This document shows positions 8,633 through 15,344 of a stretch of DNA of 42,131 bases, one piece after another; the first letter of the stretch is position 1, and the number at the start of each line of letters is the position of its first letter. Under the pieces are notes generated by a model. That model was not told the DNA's origin and searched no databases. It saw nothing but the letters and a program-made list of their open reading frames with translations. The DNA comes from an uncultured Prevotella sp. GTDB taxonomy: Bacteria > Bacteroidota > Bacteroidia > Bacteroidales > Bacteroidaceae. The DNA lies in contig CAJOIX010000008.1 of assembly GCA_905234815.1 (NCBI GenBank), forward strand, positions 1 through 42,131, written 5' to 3'. The position numbers and the translations under genes are program-made.

Positions 8633-8703
8633 TTCATTCAGAACTCCTCTGGCAAGGGACAAAATTTTAGAGAATAATTGAACAACACATAAACCAAAAG
8701 CGT

Positions 8704-10512
8704 ATGCAGAACAATCAACATTTAGCCATTCTCATTCACGAGCAGGCAAAGCGATACGGCCAGAAACCCGTACTTACTTTCAGGAGTTTCGGCAGTTTGA
8801 AATGGAAGACAGTGAACTGGAATCAGTTCTCTCTGCGTGTGAAACAGGTCAGCAATGCAATGCTCCACTTTGGCATAAAACCCAAAGAAAACATTGCCGT
8901 GTTTGCTCAAAACTGCATACACTATCTCTATACTGACTTTGGTGCTTATGGTATCCGCGTGACCAGTATTCCTTTCTACGCCACCAGTAGCGAGCAGCAG
9001 ATACAATACATGATCAACGATGCTCAAGTGCGTGTGCTCTTCGTTGGCGAGCAAGACCAGTACGACAAAGCACATCGTGTGTTCCCGCTCTGCCCGACAC
9101 TTGAACGCGTGGTCGTCTTCGACAGCAGTGTGCGCTTGGCCGATGGCGATCATAATGCCATCTACTTTGAAGACTTCCTCCGCCAGGGCGAAGATTTGAG
9201 TCATCAGGCTGAAGTAGAGAAACTCTGGGAAGAGCGTTCCTGGGACGATATCTGCAACATTCTCTACACCTCTGGCACCACCGGCGAATCCAAGGGAGTG
9301 ATGCTTACCTACGGACAGTATCATGCGGCCTTCGTTGCCAACGACAAATGCGTTCCTGTTGGCGAAAAGGACCGCGTCATCAACTTCCTTCCACTCACTC
9401 ATATTTTCGAACGCGGCTGGGCATATCTATGTCTCACCGAGGGCGCTGAGCTCATTGTGAACACCTATCCGCAGGAAATACAGCAGTCCATGCGCGAGAC
9501 TCACCCCACCTGTATGTCGTCGGTACCGCGATTCTGGGAGAAAGTTTACATTGCAGTGACTGAAAAGATAAAAAGTTCTTCGCCCATGAAGCAGCGACTC
9601 TTCCGCCATGCGCTGGAAGTAGGGCATAAACACAATGTGGAATACATTGGCAATGGCCATCGTCCGCCGCTTGCTCTCGCGTTGGAATACAAACTCATCG
9701 ACCGCACCATATTGTCGCTTGTACGCAAGCAAATAGGACTGTTGAAGCCCAATATCTTCCCCACTGCCGGTGCAACGGTATCGCCCGAGGTGGAGGAGTT
9801 CGTACATAGCATCGGTTTACAGATGATGGTTGGCTACGGACTGACCGAAAGTCTTGCCACCGTATCGTGCGATCATCCGGGCAAACGCTTTACTGTGGGT
9901 TCCGTTGGACGACCAGTTGAGGGCATTGAGGTGAAAATTGGCGAAGAGAACGAGATACTCTTGAAGGGTCCCACCATCACAAAGGGATATTATAAGCGCG
10001 ATCAAGCAAATAAGGAAGCCTTTGATGCCGATGGATTCTTCCATACTGGCGATGCCGGATATATGAAAGACGGCGAACTCTTCCTCACCGATCGCATCAA
10101 AGACCTCTTCAAAACGAGCAACGGAAAATACATTGCACCGCAGATGATCGAGTCAATGCTGCTTGTGGATAAATATATGGAGCAAGTGGTGATTGTAGCC
10201 GATAAGCGCAAATTTGTTTCGGCACTGATTGTGCCCGACTTCAAATTGTTGGAAGACTACGCACAAATGAACCATCTTAACGCCGATTCTCGCGAGGCAC
10301 TCTGCAAGCATCCTGACATCATGAAGATGATTATGGACCGTATTGATACCTTGCAGCAAGGGTTGGCTCACTATGAGCAAATCAAGCGCGTGACGCTCTT
10401 GCCAAAGCCTTTTACCATGGAATCGGGCGAACTCACCAATACGCTGAAACTCAAACGCCGCGTGATTTACCAGAACTACAAGGCGGTGATTGACAAAATG
10501 TACGGAGAATAA
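8704..10512 (+). CDS. Long-chain fatty acid--CoA ligase (AMP-forming)
   Basis: An ANL-superfamily enzyme of 602 residues that activates fatty acids through an acyl-adenylate to acyl-CoA. The AMP-binding P-loop LYTSGTTGESKGVML lies at 187-201, the gate motif GYGLTES near 378-384, and the adenylate-binding segment FFHTGDAGYMKDGELFLTDR near 446-465 with DLFKTSNGKYIAPQMIES following. The long-chain branch is suggested by PLTHIFERGWAY, found in FadD15-like synthetases. It is 3 bp upstream of prfB and probably co-transcribed with it, an association with no evident functional logic. Exact chain-length preference cannot be read from sequence. Confidence 0.93.
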   Translation: MQNNQHLAILIHEQAKRYGQKPVLTFRSFGSLKWKTVNWNQFSLRVKQVSNAMLHFGIKPKENIAVFAQNCIHYLYTDFGAYGIRVTSIPFYATSSEQQIQYMINDAQVRVLFVGEQDQYDKAHRVFPLCPTLERVVVFDSSVRLADGDHNAIYFEDFLRQGEDLSHQAEVEKLWEERSWDDICNILYTSGTTGESKGVMLTYGQYHAAFVANDKCVPVGEKDRVINFLPLTHIFERGWAYLCLTEGAELIVNTYPQEIQQSMRETHPTCMSSVPRFWEKVYIAVTEKIKSSSPMKQRLFRHALEVGHKHNVEYIGNGHRPPLALALEYKLIDRTILSLVRKQIGLLKPNIFPTAGATVSPEVEEFVHSIGLQMMVGYGLTESLATVSCDHPGKRFTVGSVGRPVEGIEVKIGEENEILLKGPTITKGYYKRDQANKEAFDADGFFHTGDAGYMKDGELFLTDRIKDLFKTSNGKYIAPQMIESMLLVDKYMEQVVIVADKRKFVSALIVPDFKLLEDYAQMNHLNADSREALCKHPDIMKMIMDRIDTLQQGLAHYEQIKRVTLLPKPFTMESGELTNTLKLKRRVIYQNYKAVIDKMYGE

Positions 10513-10515
10513 CCC

Positions 10516-11643
10516 ATGATAACTCAAGAACAACTCAAAGATATCCTTGAGCGTACCGAAGCACTCTACCACTATCTCAATATCCCTGCTAAACAGGTGG
10601 AGTTTGAGGAAGAACAACTCCGCACGCAAGCTCCCGATTTCTGGGAAGATGTAGAGCGTGCACAAGAGCAGATGAAGAAAGTGAAGGGGCTCGAAAAATG
10701 GATTAAAGGTTACAAAGAAGTGCGCCTGTTGGCCGATGAACTCCAATTGGCTTTCGATTTCTACCACGACGAGATGGTGACCGAAGCAGAAGTGGACGCC
10801 GACTATCGGAAAGCCCTCGATGCCATTGAAGCACTTGAACTTAAAAATATGCTGCGCCAAAAGGAAGACCCGATGGACTGCGTGCTCAAGATCAATTCAG
10901 GCGCAGGCGGCACAGAGAGCCAAGACTGGGCCTCGATGCTCATGCGAATGTATCAGCGCTGGGCAGAAGCCCATGGACACAAGGTCACCATTTCCAATCT
11001 TCAAGAGGGCGATGAGGCCGGCATTAAAAGTGTTACCATGGAGATAGAAGGTGGCGAATATGCCTACGGCTATCTGAAAAGCGAGAGCGGTGTGCATCGT
11101 CTGGTGCGCGTATCGCCCTTCAATGCGCAGGGTAAACGCATGACCTCCTTCGCGTCAGTCTTTGTTTCACCATTGGTTGACGATACTATTGAAGTCTATG
11201 TTGACCCTTCAAAAATCAGTTGGGACACTTTCCGCTCGTCGGGTGCAGGCGGTCAGAACGTGAACAAGGTTGAAACTGGCGTGCGACTGCGCTATCAATA
11301 TACCGACCCCGATACTGGTGAGGAAGAGGAAATCCTCATCGAAAACACCGAGAGCCGCAAGCAATTGGAGAATCGAAACAATGCTATGCGACTGCTGAAG
11401 AGTCAGCTCTACGACCGTGCCATGAAGAAACGTCTGGAAGCGCAGGCCAAGATTGAAGCCGGCAAAAAGAAAATCGAGTGGGGAAGTCAGATTCGCAGTT
11501 ATGTGTTCGACGACCGTCGCGTGAAAGATCACCGCACCAACTATCAGACCACCGATGTGGATGGTGTCATGGACGGTAAAATCGACGGATTCATCAAGGC
11601 TTATCTCATGGAATTTCCTGTTGTTGACGATGCCAATGCGTAA
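10516..11643 (+). CDS. prfB: Peptide chain release factor 2 (no programmed frameshift)
   Basis: RF2 recognises UAA and UGA stops and triggers peptide release. The 375-residue product has the RF2 codon-recognition tripeptide SPF (200-202, in VRVSPFNAQGKRMTSF) and the catalytic GGQ at 245-247 (SGAGGQNVNKVETG). The frame is open from the ATG. At the place aligned with the E. coli autoregulatory UGA (Tyr-Leu then UGA) this gene reads TAT CTC AAT, so RF2 level is not controlled by frameshifting here. PrmC, which methylates the GGQ glutamine, is encoded at 28217-29089. Confidence 0.97.
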   Translation: MITQEQLKDILERTEALYHYLNIPAKQVEFEEEQLRTQAPDFWEDVERAQEQMKKVKGLEKWIKGYKEVRLLADELQLAFDFYHDEMVTEAEVDADYRKALDAIEALELKNMLRQKEDPMDCVLKINSGAGGTESQDWASMLMRMYQRWAEAHGHKVTISNLQEGDEAGIKSVTMEIEGGEYAYGYLKSESGVHRLVRVSPFNAQGKRMTSFASVFVSPLVDDTIEVYVDPSKISWDTFRSSGAGGQNVNKVETGVRLRYQYTDPDTGEEEEILIENTESRKQLENRNNAMRLLKSQLYDRAMKKRLEAQAKIEAGKKKIEWGSQIRSYVFDDRRVKDHRTNYQTTDVDGVMDGKIDGFIKAYLMEFPVVDDANA

Positions 11644-11706
11644 GGAAAGGCCTTCAGCGGATAATCATGAAAACCTAATATATTAAAACTTAAAAAATCA
11701 AAAATT

Positions 11707-11838
11707 ATGAATCAGAAAAGCAAGGCTCGCAAGCAAAAGCGTGAGCAAGACCTGGAAAAGAAAGCTAACCGTATTATTATTGGCATTATCTGCGCATTGA
11801 TAGTGCTGGGTGTAATTATCTGTGCAACATTCTTTTAA
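11707..11838 (+). CDS. 43-residue small membrane protein, unknown function
   Basis: A short ORF reads MNQKSKARKQKREQDLEKKA then about 20 hydrophobic residues (IIIGIICALIVLGVIICATF) and stops. The design, a highly basic cytoplasmic tail with one C-terminal membrane helix, is not random: codon use resembles its neighbours and the ATG is preceded by an AT-rich leader typical of this genome. It lies between prfB (63 bp upstream) and the CYTH gene (7 bp downstream), in the same direction. I do not recognise a named family. Confidence 0.75.
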   Translation: MNQKSKARKQKREQDLEKKANRIIIGIICALIVLGVIICATFF

Positions 11839-11845
11839 GCGTTAG

Positions 11846-12346
11846 ATGAGCGGCATGGAAATTGAAAGGAAGTTTCTGGTGAAGAGTGCCATTGACTTCC
11901 ATCCACGCGCTACGCACCGTTATCTCATCAAGCAGGGATACATTCCTGCCGATGGGGCAACGGTGCGTATCCGTTTGCGCGATGATGAAGCGTTTCTTAC
12001 CATCAAGAGCCGATCGATCGATGGTGGACTGTCGCGCTATGAGTTTGAACAGCAGATACCTGTTGCCGATGCTCTGCAGTTGCTGGAACTCTGTCGCGGT
12101 GGGTTCATTGAAAAGGAGCGGTGGCTTGTACCCGTGGGCAACCATGTGTTTGAAGTGGATGAATTTCATGGTCGCAACGAAGGGTTACGCGTGGCAGAAG
12201 TTGAATTGGGAGCAGCGGATGAGCCCTTTGAAAAGCCCGATTTCATCGGCGAAGAAGTGACGGGCGATCCGCGTTTCCGCAATTCCCACTTAATCAGTCA
12301 TCCTTTCTGCTTCTGGACAGAATCGCTACCAGAAGCATACCGATAG
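11846..12346 (+). CDS. CYTH domain protein (inorganic triphosphatase-like)
   Basis: CYTH proteins form a beta-tunnel that binds triphosphates and divalent metal; bacterial single-domain members are often tripolyphosphatases. The signature EIERKFLV is at residues 5-12 (ExExK motif), followed by alternating charged strands typical of the tunnel (ATVRIRLRDDEAFLTIKSR, YEFEQQIP, FEVDEFHG, VAEVELG). Translation may start at 11846 or at the second ATG (11855), which brings ExExK closer to the N-terminus. The conserved family region ends at DPRFRNSHL; the last 17 residues lie in the zone overlapping the convergent VanZ gene. Substrate is unknown. Confidence 0.9.
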   Translation: MSGMEIERKFLVKSAIDFHPRATHRYLIKQGYIPADGATVRIRLRDDEAFLTIKSRSIDGGLSRYEFEQQIPVADALQLLELCRGGFIEKERWLVPVGNHVFEVDEFHGRNEGLRVAEVELGAADEPFEKPDFIGEEVTGDPRFRNSHLISHPFCFWTESLPEAYR

Positions 12347-12704
12347 CACAGCCGGTCAACACGCCAATGGTGTTGGCCACAAAGTCGAGCCATTCGCCCG
12401 AACGGTGACCGCCTGTGCAGGTGGCTTGGAGTATCTCCAGCACACCGCCCATGATGATGGGGGCGGCGCAGGCCCACAGCGCCAGATGCCGTGCCTGAGG
12501 ATGTTTGTTGCGCAGGAGGTATTCTGTCCAGATGCAGAGCGTGAGCGTGAGGTACATCAGGCAGTGTGCCCATTTGTCGGTAATCTCCAAGCTGGGCACT
12601 GGATTCTGAACAACGGGTATGAGCGACAGTACGCTGATGGTGATGACCAGCAAGAGACTGGCAGGATATTTTCTTACAAACTGAAGATTTTTGTGCATTT
12701 CCAA
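12294..12704 (-). CDS. VanZ-like family membrane protein
   Basis: The 136-residue protein has four hydrophobic segments and the family pattern TDKWAHCLMYLTLTLCIW (about 43-60), GGVLEILQ (about 85-92) and GEWLDFVANTIGVLTGCAIGM (about 101-121). VanZ-like proteins are small integral membrane proteins; VanZ gives low-level teicoplanin resistance in enterococci, but most relatives have no known function, so no resistance role should be inferred. Its 3' end overlaps the convergent CYTH gene by 53 bp, an unusually long tail-to-tail overlap. Confidence 0.85.
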   Translation of the reverse strand: MEMHKNLQFVRKYPASLLLVITISVLSLIPVVQNPVPSLEITDKWAHCLMYLTLTLCIWTEYLLRNKHPQARHLALWACAAPIIMGGVLEILQATCTGGHRSGEWLDFVANTIGVLTGCAIGMLLVAILSRSRKDD

Positions 12705-12737
12705 TAAAATGTTTTTACAAAAGTAGGAAAGATTTAT

Positions 12738-12745
12738 TATTTTTG
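12738..12745 (+). promoter_or_regulatory. -7 promoter element of the NSS transporter gene
   Basis: TATTTTTG matches the Bacteroidetes -7 consensus TAnnTTTG and ends 25 bp before the ATG at 12771. No clear TTG was found 19-21 bp upstream. Confidence 0.55.
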
Positions 12746-12770
12746 CAACGTTTCAAGCGCAAAAGGTATT

Positions 12771-14129
12771 ATGTCGTCAGAACGTGTAAATTTCGGCAGT
12801 AAATTAGGAATTATTTTGGCCACAGCAGGGTCTGCGGTAGGTTTAGGTAATATATGGCGGTTTCCGTATCTCACTGGTGAGAATGGTGGTGCCGCTTTTT
12901 TGTTGATTTATCTGATCAGTATCTTCCTGTTGGGTATTCCGGCCATGGCTGCCGAGTTTGCGGTGGGCCGGTACGGCAAGGCCAATGCGGCTCGTTCCTA
13001 TTTGCGTATAGGCGGCAAGCGGGCATGGGCTGCCGTGGGAATTTTAGGCGTGCTGACGTCGATCATTATCTTGGGCTTCTACGCTGTGGTGGCCGGCTGG
13101 TGCCTGCAGTATCTCTTTGCCGCTGCCACAGGCGCGCTGAGCGGTTCACCAGCTGATGTAAATGCCTATTTCCAGTCGCTCACCACCAACCCTGTTGAGC
13201 CGATTCTGTGGGCGTTGGTGATAATTTTGCTGACGCATTATATCGTGACCAATGGTATTCGTAAAGGCATTGAGCGCGCATCGAAACTGCTGATGCCCTT
13301 GCTCTTTATCTTGCTCGTAGTGCTGACTGTGGTGGCTTGCTCGCTGCCAGGGGCCGAGGAGGGCGTACGCTTCTTCCTGATGCCCGATTTCTCCGCCATT
13401 AACAGCACCACGTTTTTCGATGCCTTAGGCCAGGCTTTCTTCTCGCTTTCGCTGGGAACGGCCTGTCTCTGCACCTATGCTTCATATTTTAAAGACGATA
13501 CCAAACTGGTTAATTCGGCCTTGCAGATTGCCTTGCTCGACACATTGATTGCGCTGTTGGCAGGCCTTGTGATTTTCCCTGCTGCCTTTTCCGTAGGCAT
13601 CAGTCCAAACAGTGGCCCTTCACTGGTTTTCCTTACATTGCCCCAGGTGTTCCAACGCGTCATGCCGGCAGTGCCGCTGGTCGGGGTTATCATGAGCATT
13701 GGCTTTTATTTCCTGCTGGTGTTGGCAGCCTTGACTTCTACCATCTCAATGCACGAGATTGGCACGGCTTTTTTTCGTGAAGAGTTGAAACTCTCGCGGC
13801 GCAAGGCTGCTTTGGTTCAGACGTCGCTGGTCTCCATGCTGGCTGTGGCCTGCTCGCTTTCTGTCGGAGCCGTGGGTGGACTAAAGGTGATGGGCTTGTC
13901 GCTGTTGGATTTCTGCAATGAACTTACCGGCGAGGTTCTTTTGCCTATGGGTGCTTTGCTCACCTGCCTGCTGGTGGGATGGGGCATACCGCGTTCCATC
14001 ATCCGCAGTCAGCTGACCAACTGCGGAGCGCTTGTTTCTCGCTCCACAGACGTGGTGATATTCATGATTCGTTATGTCTGCCCCGTGTGCATACTGTTGG
14101 TGTTTATTCATCAGTTGGGTGTCATCTGA
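12771..14129 (+). CDS. Sodium-dependent transporter, NSS (SNF) family
   Basis: An integral membrane symporter of 452 residues related to LeuT, which couples uptake of amino acids or amines to the sodium gradient. The first transmembrane helix contains the signature GSAVGLGNIWRFPYLTGENGG (about 19-39), with the unwound substrate- and sodium-binding region. Further matches are SLSLGTACLCTYASY near 225-239 (TM6-like) and about 11-12 hydrophobic segments overall. Many prokaryotic NSS proteins have 11 helices. The substrate cannot be deduced. It is monocistronic or co-transcribed with the downstream helix-hairpin-helix gene (34-bp gap). Confidence 0.93.
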   Translation: MSSERVNFGSKLGIILATAGSAVGLGNIWRFPYLTGENGGAAFLLIYLISIFLLGIPAMAAEFAVGRYGKANAARSYLRIGGKRAWAAVGILGVLTSIIILGFYAVVAGWCLQYLFAAATGALSGSPADVNAYFQSLTTNPVEPILWALVIILLTHYIVTNGIRKGIERASKLLMPLLFILLVVLTVVACSLPGAEEGVRFFLMPDFSAINSTTFFDALGQAFFSLSLGTACLCTYASYFKDDTKLVNSALQIALLDTLIALLAGLVIFPAAFSVGISPNSGPSLVFLTLPQVFQRVMPAVPLVGVIMSIGFYFLLVLAALTSTISMHEIGTAFFREELKLSRRKAALVQTSLVSMLAVACSLSVGAVGGLKVMGLSLLDFCNELTGEVLLPMGALLTCLLVGWGIPRSIIRSQLTNCGALVSRSTDVVIFMIRYVCPVCILLVFIHQLGVI

Positions 14130-14144
14130 TTATTTATTATATAT

Positions 14145-14154
14145 AAGGAGGAGG
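14145..14154 (+). promoter_or_regulatory. Unusually strong Shine-Dalgarno sequence before the HhH gene
   Basis: AAGGAGGAGG lies 9 nt before the ATG at 14164. Genes in this window otherwise lack such sequences, consistent with the weak use of Shine-Dalgarno pairing in Bacteroidetes. Confidence 0.6.
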
Positions 14155-14163
14155 ATATAGCCT

Positions 14164-15057
14164 ATGCGCTGGCGGGAGTTTTTTGTTTTCACTCGATCCG
14201 ACCGTTCCGTCTTGACTGTCCTGGTGGTGGCCATTGTTGTGGCTGCTTGTCTCTTCTCCGGTGCGCTACATTCCCCGTCTGTCACCTCGCTCATATCTTC
14301 CGACAGTCTGGCCGCTCAATCGCCTGCAGGGAGGGGCGGTTGGCGCACTGCCCGTCAGCACCGAGAATACTACAGCCAGTATGCCCTGCCGCGCAAAGAG
14401 CGGTTTTTCTTCGATCCCAACACGGCCGATTCCACCCAGTTGTTGCGCCTGGGCTTGCGCCCGTGGATGGTGCGCAACATCTACAAATATCGTCGTGGGG
14501 GGGGTAATTTTCGAACTCCAGAAGATTTTGCACAGATTTACGGGCTGACCACGACCGAGTTTGAGGAATTGCGCCCTTACATTCGCATCCAGCACGACTT
14601 CACACCCGCTGCCGAAACCTATCCGCGCACAGAGCACGACACGCTGCGCTTCCCGCTGAAACTGCAGCAGGGCGAGCTCATTTCGCTCAACAGTGCCGAC
14701 ACCGCTGCATTGAAAAAAATACCAGGGGTGGGGAGTTATTTTGCGCGGCAAATCCAGTCTTATCGGCGGCGGCTGGGAGGATTTGCCCGGAAAGAGCAGC
14801 TCATGGAGATTGACGGATTTCCCGAAGAGGCTTTGGACTACGTAGTGGTGGATGCCGCCCGGGTGAAGCGCCTGCCGGTCAATGAGCTGACACTCGATCA
14901 GCTGCGCCGGCATCCCTATATCACTTTCTTTCAAGCGCGGGCCATAACCGATTATCGCCGGCTCCACGGCCCGATAGATAGCCTCGGTCAGTTGCGTCTG
15001 ATGCGCGAGTTTTCCGCCGACGAAATTGCCCGCTTGCAGCCTTATCTTTCTTTCTGA
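14164..15057 (+). CDS. Helix-hairpin-helix protein (ComEA-like)
   Basis: The 297-residue product has a short basic N-terminus, one membrane helix (about 19-37, VLTVLVVAIVVAACLFSGA), and then three helix-hairpin-helix segments: FDPNTADSTQLLRLGLRPWM near 83-102, SLNSADTAALKKIPGVGSYF near 176-195, and a weaker third repeat near 240-297. HhH motifs bind DNA without sequence specificity. In ComEA such a domain tethered to the membrane receives transforming DNA, and similar proteins are common in Bacteroidetes where the role is unproven. The gene contains a run of eight G at 14497-14504 encoding Gly-Gly-Gly, a potential slippage site. Confidence 0.85.
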   Translation: MRWREFFVFTRSDRSVLTVLVVAIVVAACLFSGALHSPSVTSLISSDSLAAQSPAGRGGWRTARQHREYYSQYALPRKERFFFDPNTADSTQLLRLGLRPWMVRNIYKYRRGGGNFRTPEDFAQIYGLTTTEFEELRPYIRIQHDFTPAAETYPRTEHDTLRFPLKLQQGELISLNSADTAALKKIPGVGSYFARQIQSYRRRLGGFARKEQLMEIDGFPEEALDYVVVDAARVKRLPVNELTLDQLRRHPYITFFQARAITDYRRLHGPIDSLGQLRLMREFSADEIARLQPYLSF

Positions 15058-15120
15058 TAATCAGTTCTTTATACTGATTTCCTGACAATCTTCTCCCTGG
15101 TTGCTTTCTGCCCATTTTCC

Positions 15121-15202
15121 AAAAGCTATGCTTTTGCCTTCCAATAGCTATCCTTTTGCACGCTAAAAGCTATGCTTTTGGAGCCCGAAAGCATAGCTTT
15201 TG
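15121..15202. repeat. Tetrad repeat array 2
   Basis: The four units at exact 22-bp spacing are AAAAGCTATGCTTTTG (15121-15136), AATAGCTATCCTTTTG (15143-15158), AAAAGCTATGCTTTTG (15165-15180) and GAAAGCATAGCTTTTG (15187-15202). Spacers are CCTTCC, CACGCT and GAGCCC. Unit 4 is inverted relative to units 1-3 (centre ATA, not TAT). The flanks are TTTTCC on the left and AAAAGCGG on the right. The array lies between convergent gene ends. Confidence 0.95.
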
Positions 15203-15272
15203 AAAAGCGGTTGGATAGGGGCCGTTTTTTAGCCTTTATATTATATAAGGTATAAGCAAAAATCTTGGCATG

Positions 15273-15309
15273 AAAAAACTCCGCTTGAGGGTGTCCCCAA
15301 GCGGAGTTT
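15273..15309 (-). terminator. Terminator downstream of secDF
   Basis: The arms AAACTCCGCTTG (15276-15287) and CAAGCGGAGTTT (15298-15309) form a perfect 12-bp stem with a 10-nt loop. On the minus strand it is followed by a T tract (complement of A 15273-15278), so it terminates secDF transcription. It may also act on plus-strand read-through. Confidence 0.88.
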
Positions 15310-15344
15310 GTATATACGAAATCTTCTTTTCTTATTTACACCAA

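Noticed and set aside
12294..12704. Glycopeptide resistance gene (VanZ)
   Set aside because: Only membership of the broad VanZ-like family is supported; there is no vanA-type cluster, and most such proteins are unrelated to resistance.
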